The position numbers and the translations under genes are program-made. Of a stretch of DNA of 12,962 nucleotides, positions 1 through 7,451 are shown piece after piece. Source of the DNA: Bryobacterales bacterium (GTDB lineage Bacteria; Acidobacteriota; Terriglobia; Bryobacterales; Bryobacteraceae). Location of the stretch: positions 1-12,962 of the forward strand of contig DNFG01000005.1 in NCBI GenBank assembly GCA_003487005.1, read 5' to 3'. The number at the start of each line of letters is the position of its first letter. The stretch's first letter is position 1. Under the pieces are notes generated by a model. The model searched no databases. It saw nothing but the letters and a program-made list of their open reading frames with translations, and had not been told where the DNA came from.

Positions 1-126
1 TTTTGGGGGAGGGGGGCGGGGGGGCGGAGCTGGGTTTGGGGGCGGCGGCGGGGTTCGTTTTGGGGGGGGGGGGCTGGGGTGGGGGGGGGTTTGGGGAATT
101 GGGGGTCGGGGTGGGCGCCGGGGGGG
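1..126. other. Suspect low-quality, G-overcalled sequence at the left end
   Basis: About 87 of these 126 bases are G (hand count) and only four are A, with a run of 12 G at 62-73 and 9 G at 81-89. In the frame of the minus-strand gene it reads as a Pro-rich tail. The part just inside still resembles the usual end of a carboxypeptidase-regulatory repeat: GAHPDPQFPKP against a family-typical pattern like GAYEDPEFLKP. The differences are mostly explained by plus-strand bases having become G. This looks like two-colour Illumina G overcalling at a contig end rather than true sequence. A genuine poly-Pro tail is the alternative. Confidence 0.6.
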
Positions 127-1661
127 AGATGGTCAAAGGCAAAGAGGAAGTAACGGCCGGGGGCGAGGTCTTTGAGTTCAACACTCCCATCGCTGCTGGT
201 GACGGCGGTGGGGTAGAGGTCGCGGCGGGTGGGGTTGGGGCGTTCGGGGACGAGGGCGACGGTAACGCCGGGGACGGTTTCGCCATCCCTGTTGACGACG
301 GCGCCGGCGAGGCTGGCGGCGTTGGGCGCGAACACCAGGGTCAGGCGGGCGGATGCGCCGGGTTGGAGCACGAGGCCGGATTCGTCCACTTCGCGCCCGT
401 CGAAGATGATCGATTTGAGCCAGGAATCGGGTTGGGGCCTGCCCGAAACCTGCACCCAGTAGTGGCCCGGCACGACACTTTCGATGGCGAATGTGCGGCG
501 GTGTTCGGACCGGCCATGCGGGGTGGCGACAATCGGACCTTCCATCGGCATCAAGCTCACGACGATGGGCGCGCGCGTTGGCGCATCGCTGTCGTCGCCC
601 TCGATACTCAGATCGCAGGCGATCCGGGCGGGTTCGTTGTAGGCGATGGTCACGTTCGTGACATCCCGTTTGCCGATGTGGACCTCGGACTGCCAGAGCC
701 AGGGGTTGCGGCCTTCGCCACCCTCGTGCAGCGCGGCGATGTGGTACCGGCCGGGCGGCACGCCGGCGAACTCGAAACGGCCGTCTGGCTGAATACGGGT
801 CCGCGGTCCGGCGAGGGCGGCGAGAGGTGAGCTTTGGTGAGGAAATAGCATCAGCTTGGTGGGCGCGCCGGGAACATCGTGTGCCGCGACGCGGCCGCTG
901 ATGCGGTAGACAGGGAATTTGCGGGGGCGGATGTCGAGACCCTGGATGTCCGAGCCGGGTTCGAGGTCGATGGGGGTGGCACCCTCAATGTCCGGGCTGT
1001 TCGGGTAATAGACGGGAACGTAGTCGGTTTCGATTTCGACATCGGGGTCGCGAAGGCGTGGCAGGTCCTCGATCATCAGGGTGGGGCGCAGGCGGGTCCA
1101 GAGGTAGTAGCGGCCGGGGGGAAGGCCGGCGAAGCGGAACTCGCCGAGGTCGGAGGTGGCGGTGTTCTGGGTGGGCCAGAGTTGCTGGCGCCCGAGGGGG
1201 CTGTATTCCAACGCTTCGAGCGCGACGTGGGCGCGTTCGACGGGTTCACCGTTTTCGTCGAGGACGCGGCCGCTGACGACGGCCTGAGGGAGGAGGCGCA
1301 TTTCGACCTGCGTGGGAGCGGGGCCGGCGGAGACCGGAATGGAGGCGGCGCCGGTGGCGCGCGGCCGCGGGTTGTAGTGTTGCAGCAGGTAGCCGGCTTT
1401 ACGGGCGCGGAGGTAATAGCGGCCGGGAGGGAGGGCGATGAAGCGGAAGCGGCCATTGCTGGCGGTGATGGTTTCGTGATGCGGGGGAAGTTCGTCGATG
1501 GACAATCCGGGGCGGGCAGCGAGGGAGAGCGTGAGGGCGGCGCGCGCGACCGGTTCGCCGGTGTTGGCGTCGAGGACGATGCCGGTGAGGGTTCCGGGTT
1601 CGGGCGTCTCCTGCGCGGCGCACCAAAGGCCGGGCAGGAGACACAACCACAAAAGGCGCAT
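1..1661 (-). CDS. Secreted protein with carboxypeptidase-regulatory-like repeats (3' end beyond window)
   Basis: Reading the minus strand from ATG at 1661 gives 553 codons without a stop, so the gene is cut by the left edge. Residues 1-16 form a Sec-type signal peptide (MRLLWLCLLPG...CAAQ). Carboxypeptidase-regulatory-like (transthyretin-fold) units follow: TGIVLDANTGEPV (26-38), SGRVLDENGEPV (130-141), ISGRV (254-258) and LAGAVVNRDGETVPGV (451-466). Each ends in a phrase such as FRFIALPPGRYYL, FRFAGLPPGRYYL or FEFAGVPPGRYHI. The fold and export are well supported. Such proteins in Acidobacteria are thought to be surface or envelope proteins of unknown role, and no catalytic residues are seen. 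The start lies 14 nt after the stop of the cellulase-like gene, so they are probably co-transcribed. A TATAGT hexamer at 1667-1672, 5 nt before ATG with no Shine-Dalgarno, suggests an additional internal, possibly leaderless, start. The last ~42 codons are unreliable (see 1-126). Confidence 0.88.
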   Translation of the reverse strand, partial: MRLLWLCLLPGLWCAAQETPEPGTLTGIVLDANTGEPVARAALTLSLAARPGLSIDELPPHHETITASNGRFRFIALPPGRYYLRARKAGYLLQHYNPRPRATGAASIPVSAGPAPTQVEMRLLPQAVVSGRVLDENGEPVERAHVALEALEYSPLGRQQLWPTQNTATSDLGEFRFAGLPPGRYYLWTRLRPTLMIEDLPRLRDPDVEIETDYVPVYYPNSPDIEGATPIDLEPGSDIQGLDIRPRKFPVYRISGRVAAHDVPGAPTKLMLFPHQSSPLAALAGPRTRIQPDGRFEFAGVPPGRYHIAALHEGGEGRNPWLWQSEVHIGKRDVTNVTIAYNEPARIACDLSIEGDDSDAPTRAPIVVSLMPMEGPIVATPHGRSEHRRTFAIESVVPGHYWVQVSGRPQPDSWLKSIIFDGREVDESGLVLQPGASARLTLVFAPNAASLAGAVVNRDGETVPGVTVALVPERPNPTRRDLYPTAVTSSDGSVELKDLAPGRYFLFAFDHLPPGAHPDPQFPKPPPTPAPPPQNEPRRRPQTQLRPPAPLPQ

Positions 1662-1675
1662 CCTGAACTATAGGA

Positions 1676-2833
1676 TTACCATGCCGGCAGGCGGGCGGAA
1701 TGGATAATTTTCGTCATTTGCTGGTGCCAGGCGGTTTCGCGCCACATGCCGCGGAATTGGGGGCCGCAGAAGTTGGAGGTGCTGATGGCGATCCAGCGGC
1801 CGTGGGCGGCGGCGTGGCGGGTGCCGAGGTCGCAGAGTTCGAGGATCCAGTCCCAATTCAGGAGGGGGAAATCCTTGTAATCGACGACGGCCCAACATTC
1901 GGTGGTGATGAGGGGTTTATTGACGGTTTTCGACCATTCGGCGAGGAAGTCGATGCCGTGTTTGAGGCGGTCGTGCCAATGGGCTTTGTTTTCGCGGTAG
2001 AGGCGTTCGCCATGGAGAGCGAGGTTGTCGTAGCCTTTCGGGTCGAAGCGTTCGTAATTGTAGCCGAGTTTTGTGTAGAAATCGGAGAAGTGGGTCATCC
2101 AGAGATGGGGTTCGAGGAAGTCGTGCATGGAGACGTCTTCGTCGCGCCAGGTGTCGTATTGATTGGTGATGGAGAAGGTGTAGTCGTATTGGGGGTGGGC
2201 GGCGCGGAGGAGGTCGATGGGAGTGCGCATCCAGCGGACGCCTTCGGGGGAGGCGCGGCGGAGCTTTTCAGGGAGGAAGGCGGCAAAGACGGTGAGCGGG
2301 AATTCGTTGCAAAGGTCGACGTAAAGGATATTGTCGCGGAGGGAGGGGTCAATGGAATCGAGGGTGGATTTCCAGGCCTGGCCGAGGAGTTCAGGCGAAG
2401 TGATTTTGAGGCGGTGGTCGTCGATATCCTGGCGGAACCAGGTGGAGAGGCCGACGGAGATCTGGCGTTGTTTGCATTTAGCGATGAATTGATTGAGGGC
2501 GGGCTGGACCTGGACGCGGCAGCGGGCGGGGGCGCCCCAATCCTGGGTGTTCCATTGGGGGAGGAGTTCCCAGGTGCGGGTGGGGTTGAAGTGGACGAGG
2601 TGGGGGTAGGCGTCGATGCGGACGGCGTCGTAGCCGCGGGCTTTGAGTTCATCGAGGGCGAGATCCCAGTCTTCGTAGCCGGCGCCGGGCCAGCGGCGTT
2701 CGAGCCAGGAGAAGTCCCACATGGTGATGGCGAGGGGGTGGGTGGGGATGTGGCGTTTGAGGGAGCGAGGTGGGGCGGCGGGTTGGGCGGCGAGGGCGAG
2801 GGGGGAGGTTAAAAAGGAGCGCCGGGTCTGCAT
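1676..2833 (-). CDS. Tat-exported cellulase-like glycoside hydrolase (clan GH-A-like)
   Basis: The ATG at 2833 gives 385 residues starting MQTRRSFLTSPLALAAQPAA, a twin-arginine signal; an in-frame ATG at 2845 would only add MLAG before it. The body looks like a TIM-barrel glycosidase of the cellulase-like type: an early-strand segment GYDAVRIDAYPH (about 67-78), a DLCNEF motif with Asn176-Glu177 fitting the acid/base pair of clan GH-A, and LITTECW with Glu312 fitting the nucleophile. Many Trp and Tyr residues along the chain suit a carbohydrate cleft. The substrate cannot be read from sequence. No carbohydrate-binding module is present. It lies 39 nt downstream of the VWFA-related gene and 14 nt upstream of the repeat protein, so the three probably form an operon. 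There is no clear Shine-Dalgarno; a TATGCT hexamer sits 7 nt before ATG. The hydrolase fold is likely; the exact family is uncertain. Confidence 0.82.
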   Translation of the reverse strand: MQTRRSFLTSPLALAAQPAAPPRSLKRHIPTHPLAITMWDFSWLERRWPGAGYEDWDLALDELKARGYDAVRIDAYPHLVHFNPTRTWELLPQWNTQDWGAPARCRVQVQPALNQFIAKCKQRQISVGLSTWFRQDIDDHRLKITSPELLGQAWKSTLDSIDPSLRDNILYVDLCNEFPLTVFAAFLPEKLRRASPEGVRWMRTPIDLLRAAHPQYDYTFSITNQYDTWRDEDVSMHDFLEPHLWMTHFSDFYTKLGYNYERFDPKGYDNLALHGERLYRENKAHWHDRLKHGIDFLAEWSKTVNKPLITTECWAVVDYKDFPLLNWDWILELCDLGTRHAAAHGRWIAISTSNFCGPQFRGMWRETAWHQQMTKIIHSARLPAW

Positions 2834-2872
2834 ACCGGCGAGCATACTGCAAATCCGGGGCGGCTTGGTGGT

Positions 2873-4498
2873 TTAGCGCCGCGGGGGTTCGTTGGGGACG
2901 AGGCGGATGGGGGCGTCCATGGTGCCGGAGGCGCCGGAGCGGGCGTCGCGGACGAGGATGCGGAGGCGTTCGGTTTCGGGGTCGAGGTCGAGGGTTCGCT
3001 GGTAGAGGAGTCCGTCGTTGACGAGTTTGGCGAGTTCGGGTTCGGTGAGGCGGAGGGAGAGGCGGGCGTCCTGAACTTTCCGCTGGCCGGCGGGGGTGAT
3101 CTGGGCGAGGTAAATTTCGACGATGGCTTCGGTGTGGGCGCCGTTGCGGGTCAGCAGGAGGCTGCCGGGTTCGATCTGGAGGGTGACGTGGAGTTGATTG
3201 GCGTCGCGGGTGACGCGGCCGTTGAGGAGGATGCCGGTGGCGTCGATGGGGCTGTCGAGGAGGTCGCGGACTTCGAGCAGGCCATCGCGGCGGGCGGCGG
3301 GGACGCGCTTGCGGGCAAGCACGTCGAGGCCACGGCCCCGGACGCGCACGTTGAGTTCGCGCTTTTTGGCGTCGTCGTCGAGATCGGTGTAATAGGCGAG
3401 GGTGTAGTTGGACTGGAGGTCGTCGGCGGCCTGGCGGAGGCCAGATTCGAGGTCGTTCGAGTTGTAGAGGGCGCGCCCGCCGGTGGCGTCGGCGAGGAAC
3501 TGCATGGAGGGGAAGGTGTCCCTGGCGGGGACCTGCATCAATTCCAGATTGAATGTGGCGTCGCCCCTGCTGCCATAGCGGCCGAGGTTGGGCTGGACGA
3601 CAGGGGTGAGGTTGCCCCCCTGGAGGCCGCGGGCGTCGACGGGGTAGACGGCGACGTTGGCTTCGGCGAGGCGGCGGACGGCACGTTCGAACCGGGCGTT
3701 CTCACGATAGTAGTAGGCCATTGCGCTCCCACGCGGACCGGGTGCGGGGCTGAAGGCCATGGTGAGCATCGGAATGCCAGAACTGACCCAGACGAGGGAC
3801 TTGCGCCCCGGAACTCCGGCCAAGTGCTGACCGAGAATCTCCAACTGTTCGAGAGTCATGCGTATCCGGGATTCCGTCTGCATTCTTGTCTGCTCGGCCG
3901 TGCTGGACATCAAGGCTTCGAGTTCGACACCGCCGGCAGCCTGCGTGAAGAGATCGGCCTCGAGTTTCCTCTGTTGTTCCTGGTCCGCGCCGCCGGCGGG
4001 CCATTCGCCGCGGAGCTTCTGGACCATCCGGGCCAGGGAGAGGGGATCATCCGTGAAGCTGTGAAGGACGCGGAGGCGGTTGGAGAGGACATAGAGGCCG
4101 ACGCGTTCGCTGCCGGTGAGGTCCTTGAGAAAGCGGGCGGTCTGGGAGCGGGCGAAGTACTGGTCGCCGGCGCGGGTGTTGAGCACATCGAGGACGACCG
4201 CCATGACGCCTTGCGGGGCGCTGGGGGCATATTCGGGGCGATTGGTGAGGAGGCCGGGGGGCAGGGGGTCTGGGCGCTGCTTTGGTTGTGCGGAGGGGGC
4301 GGTGAAAAAAGCGATGGATTTGCGCTTGCCATTTTCGAGAATGGTGAAGTCATCGGCGGTTAATCCGGTGACGGGCGCGCGGTCGCGGCCGGTGACGACG
4401 ACCTGCAATTCCACGAGGCGGGTGTCGGAGTGGAAGGTGGGCGGGTCCTGGGCGGCGAGGGGGAGGGCGAGGAGGAGCGGCAGAAATGCGTGTCTCAT
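2873..4498 (-). CDS. VWFA-related Acidobacterial domain protein, secreted
   Basis: Start at 4498 gives 541 residues with a signal peptide MRHAFLPLLLALPLAAQ. An earlier in-frame ATG at 4546 is rejected because it lies upstream of the promoter found here. Family hallmarks in order: VELQVVVTGRDRAPVTGL and FTILENGKRKSI (29-62, an Ig-like entry segment), MAVVLDVLNT (99-108, first VWA strand and metal-site region), RKSLVWVSSGIPM (232-244), ANVAVYPVDARGL (280-292), ATGGRALYNSNDL (338-350) and SNYTLAYY (363-370). This order is characteristic of the Acidobacteria-expanded VWFA-related family (TIGR03436). A C-terminal beta-rich region, about 400-541, follows. The metal site is DVLNT rather than the classical DxSxS, so metal-dependent adhesion is doubtful. 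Function is unknown; an exported binding or scaffolding role is inference. It is first in a probable three-gene operon with its own promoter. Confidence 0.9.
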   Translation of the reverse strand: MRHAFLPLLLALPLAAQDPPTFHSDTRLVELQVVVTGRDRAPVTGLTADDFTILENGKRKSIAFFTAPSAQPKQRPDPLPPGLLTNRPEYAPSAPQGVMAVVLDVLNTRAGDQYFARSQTARFLKDLTGSERVGLYVLSNRLRVLHSFTDDPLSLARMVQKLRGEWPAGGADQEQQRKLEADLFTQAAGGVELEALMSSTAEQTRMQTESRIRMTLEQLEILGQHLAGVPGRKSLVWVSSGIPMLTMAFSPAPGPRGSAMAYYYRENARFERAVRRLAEANVAVYPVDARGLQGGNLTPVVQPNLGRYGSRGDATFNLELMQVPARDTFPSMQFLADATGGRALYNSNDLESGLRQAADDLQSNYTLAYYTDLDDDAKKRELNVRVRGRGLDVLARKRVPAARRDGLLEVRDLLDSPIDATGILLNGRVTRDANQLHVTLQIEPGSLLLTRNGAHTEAIVEIYLAQITPAGQRKVQDARLSLRLTEPELAKLVNDGLLYQRTLDLDPETERLRILVRDARSGASGTMDAPIRLVPNEPPRR

Positions 4499-4517
4499 CG
4501 GTTCGTCACTAGCCCTG

Positions 4518-4545
4518 ATTCTACGATAAAGGGAGCTCTTGTCCA
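4518..4545 (-). promoter_or_regulatory. Sigma-70-like promoter of the VWFA-related gene
   Basis: On the minus strand TGGACA (4540-4545, five of six to the -35 consensus) is followed after 16 nt by TAGAAT (4518-4523, five of six to the -10 consensus). The -10 ends 19 nt before the ATG at 4498, so the leader would be about 12 nt and shows no strong Shine-Dalgarno. It lies in the 128-nt gap between the BsuPI gene and the VWFA-related gene, so the three-gene set can be transcribed independently. Prediction from consensus only. Confidence 0.6.
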
Positions 4546-4626
4546 AACGAAATCGGAGGCGGCGCCGAGAGTGTTCTGTCAGAGACCGGTGAAGGAGGAC
4601 GGGATTTCCGGGTGAAGCGCGAACGA

Positions 4627-4998
4627 TTATTGGCGCGGCGGGGGGATGGTCAGGGGGATGGTGGTTTCGAGTTTCGGACCCGCGGTGTTGTCGAACCAGA
4701 CGCGGAGTTTGTATTCGCCGGGTTCAATGGTGGGCGGGAGAATCCAGCGGTCACGCAGGCGCCAGACCCCCGGGCCCATGGCGCGGCGGGCGCGGCCCCG
4801 GCCGAAGACGCGGCTGTCGCTCCAGCGCAGATTGGCCGGCTGGATCTCGAAATCGTAGAGCTTTTGGGAGTGAAATTCGAGGGTAAACGGAGCGCCTTCG
4901 TTGATGAATCGGATGTTGATATCGAGGATGCGGCCGTTCAGCCTGGCGTCGGCTTCGAGGTATGCGCCGGAAAAAAGAAGAGCAAGGGCAAGGAGCAT
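4627..4998 (-). CDS. Small secreted BsuPI-domain protein
   Basis: Encodes 123 residues. A short hydrophobic leader (MLLALALLFSGA) suggests export. The rest matches the BsuPI fold (intracellular proteinase inhibitor domain, a small beta sandwich): FTLEFHSQKLYDFEI (about 38-52) and LRWSDSRVFGRG (57-68) correspond to the family's 'L.F.SGQ.YDF.V' and 'WRWS....F' signatures, followed by TIEPGEYKLRVWF (90-102), which resembles the 'LEPGE' strand. In Bacillus the founding protein inhibits an intracellular serine protease; most homologues, including exported ones, have no proven target. An AGGAGG Shine-Dalgarno at 5004-5009 lies 5 nt before ATG. It stands alone between a membrane-protein gene and the promoter of the VWFA-related gene. 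The Arg-rich stretch GRGRARRAMG is a possible surface feature. The domain call is good; an inhibitor role is unproven. Confidence 0.78.
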   Translation of the reverse strand: MLLALALLFSGAYLEADARLNGRILDINIRFINEGAPFTLEFHSQKLYDFEIQPANLRWSDSRVFGRGRARRAMGPGVWRLRDRWILPPTIEPGEYKLRVWFDNTAGPKLETTIPLTIPPPRQ

Positions 4999-5003
4999 GG
5001 GAG

Positions 5004-5044
5004 CCTCCTGCCGTGATCTTAACGGCAGCGGGGGCAGGGAGCAA
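5004..5044 (-). promoter_or_regulatory. Putative promoter with inverted repeat next to the RBS of the BsuPI gene
   Basis: On the minus strand TTGCTC (5039-5044), a 17-nt spacer and TAAGAT (5016-5021) form a moderate sigma-70-like promoter. A perfect 7-bp inverted repeat, CTGCCGT / ACGGCAG with a 7-nt centre, spans 5008-5028. The -10 hexamer falls in its centre, and one arm overlaps the first bases of the AGGAGG ribosome binding site at 5004-5009. It could be an operator covering the -10 or, if transcription starts further upstream, a hairpin masking the ribosome binding site. Confidence 0.4.
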
Positions 5045-5070
5045 GGGGTTGCGTCATTTTCGACCCCCGG

Positions 5071-5517
5071 TCATCGGGGCCGGCGAAGCATGCGCCGCAA
5101 CGCGAGAACATAGAAGGCCGAAGTCAGGCAACCGACGAAAAAGGCGAAGCCCATCAAGGCTCCGATCGGCCTCAAGTCGCCCGCCTCATACACGATTCGT
5201 TGCAGACCGAGGGTGTTTAGGAGAAGCGCAGCAGCCCACAGGCCCATGGCGACAGGTCCGATCAGAGTTCCAGTCACCAGAATGATCCAGCGCCGCCGGC
5301 CTTCCGCGTCCTTCAGCGTCAGGACGAACGGCAGATAGAGGCACCAAACCGGCAGCGCAAAGACCAGCGTCGCGAGAAAAGTGAAGGGAAATGGACCCAG
5401 TCTGCCCAGCTGTCCGGGAACAAGCGGCAACAAGATGGAGAAAAGCGTGACCGAGACAAGCAAGGCTCCAAGCGAGAATCCGACACGTTTCAGGGCGCTC
5501 GGGGCAGGTGCGGTCAT
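5071..5517 (-). CDS. Hypothetical four-helix membrane protein
   Basis: Start at 5517 is preferred because AAGGAAG lies about 8 nt upstream. Earlier in-frame ATGs at 5541 and 5580 have poorer sites, and 5580 is inside the metY terminator. The 148-residue product has four hydrophobic segments at about 12-34, 43-66, 78-102 and 116-141, with a charged DAEGRRRW loop between the second and third and a basic tail (LRRMLRRPR). It is probably an inner-membrane protein. I recognise no family signature and no catalytic motif. By eye the gene is less GC-rich and less G-skewed than its neighbours. It is isolated by the metY terminator upstream and a 72-nt gap to the BsuPI gene downstream, so it is probably its own unit or co-transcribed with BsuPI. 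Confidence 0.72.
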   Translation of the reverse strand: MTAPAPSALKRVGFSLGALLVSVTLFSILLPLVPGQLGRLGPFPFTFLATLVFALPVWCLYLPFVLTLKDAEGRRRWIILVTGTLIGPVAMGLWAAALLLNTLGLQRIVYEAGDLRPIGALMGFAFFVGCLTSAFYVLALRRMLRRPR

Positions 5518-5579
5518 TCCACTCTTCCTTGACCAGTCCATCTTGTCATATCGACCTCGATGCCTGGGTTGGAATTGCA

Positions 5580-5609
5580 AAACGCCCCGCCGGGGTGGGC
5601 GGGGCGTTT
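5580..5609 (-). terminator. Intrinsic terminator of metY
   Basis: A perfect 11-bp stem, AACGCCCCGCC (5581-5591) with GGCGGGGCGTT (5598-5608), extends by one A-T pair (5580/5609) around a 6-nt loop. On the minus strand the 3' arm ends in a TTTT tract before GCAATTCC. It begins 23 nt after the metY stop codon. Confidence 0.78.
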
Positions 5610-5632
5610 CGTGGTGCTTGCGGGGTGAAAGT

Positions 5633-6972
<1,340 letters not shown>

Positions 6973-6982
6973 GCAGTGGGAT

Positions 6983-7348
6983 TCAGGGATGCTTCAGGAC
7001 GCGCGCAACGGCTTGTGTGAGGCGATTCCAGGCCTCTTCTTCGTGTTTTAAGCGCTCTAAACCGGTTTCGGTAATGGCGTAATAGCGGGCGCGGCGATTG
7101 TTCTCGGTGATCCCCCATTCGGCGGAGAGCCACCCGGCTTTGGTCATCCGGTGGAGGGCGGGATAGAGGGAGCCTTCCTCGACGCGGAGGACATCGAGGG
7201 AGGCGTGCTGGATGTGCAGGGTGATGCCATAGCCGTGCATGGGGCTTTGGCGGGCGAGGGAGTGGAGGACGAGCAGGTCGATGGTGCCCTGGAGACGGTC
7301 GCTGGTGGTTCGGGCCATGGCGGGCGGGGCCTCCCGGTCGGAATTCAT
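6983..7348 (-). CDS. PadR family transcriptional regulator
   Basis: A 121-residue winged-helix DNA-binding protein of the short PadR type. Motifs: GTIDLLVLHSLARQSPMHGYGI (helices 1-2, about 21-42), VEEGSLYPALHRMTKAGW (recognition helix and start of the wing, 56-73), and RRARYYAITETGLERL (85-100, wing strand and start of the dimerisation helix). PadR proteins are usually repressors that release DNA on binding a small molecule or in response to envelope stress. The start at 7348 is chosen for GGGGAG 8 nt upstream; an alternative ATG at 7318 would remove ten non-conserved residues. It precedes metY by 48 nt on the same strand and is divergent from the peptidase gene, so either could be a target. 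The ligand is unknown. Confidence 0.92.
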   Translation of the reverse strand: MNSDREAPPAMARTTSDRLQGTIDLLVLHSLARQSPMHGYGITLHIQHASLDVLRVEEGSLYPALHRMTKAGWLSAEWGITENNRRARYYAITETGLERLKHEEEAWNRLTQAVARVLKHP

Positions 7349-7451
7349 TTAGAGATCTCCCCTAGCTGTCTGAACCAACCCTCAAAGTAGTCTGGGCTCA
7401 GTCCCATCTGGATGTCAAGTTTCGGGATGAGGATGCCGATGGAGGGATGGG
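7349..7451. promoter_or_regulatory. Divergent intergenic region between padR and the peptidase gene
   Basis: The only divergent gap in the window (103 nt), so promoters for both blocks are expected here. A perfect TTGACA -35 box for the padR side lies at 7413-7418 on the minus strand, but no convincing -10 follows at normal spacing. Two short symmetric elements, GAGATCTC (7352-7359) and the imperfect CTGGGCTCAG (7392-7401), could be regulatory. A GGAGG ribosome site (7441-7445) serves the plus-strand gene. Assignment is by position more than by motif quality. Confidence 0.35.

Noticed and set aside
131..1661. Carboxypeptidase enzyme activity for the repeat protein
   Set aside because: Only the regulatory (transthyretin-like) fold is present; no zinc-carboxypeptidase catalytic domain or HxxE motif is seen.
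3..1673. Two long plus-strand frames at the left end
   Set aside because: Gly/Val/Ala-rich mirror of the regulatory-repeat protein, whose own frame is open to the edge.
1700..2812. 370-codon plus-strand open frame opposite the cellulase-like gene
   Set aside because: Gly/Val/Glu-rich translation with no motifs; it mirrors a gene that has a signal peptide and catalytic motifs.
3134..4363. 409-codon plus-strand open frame opposite the VWFA-related gene
   Set aside because: Antisense shadow in GC-rich DNA; the minus-strand frame has all family hallmarks.
4499..4546. Earlier start for the VWFA-related gene at 4546
   Set aside because: It lies upstream of the predicted -10 and puts 16 polar residues before a perfect signal peptide.
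5065..5079. CCCCG-N5-CGGGG hairpin as terminator of the membrane-protein gene
   Set aside because: Only 5 bp, overlaps the stop codon and has no T tract after it on the minus strand.
7352..7359. GAGATCTC palindrome before padR as a PadR operator
   Set aside because: An 8-bp palindrome is expected by chance, and no second copy or PadR-type consensus was found.
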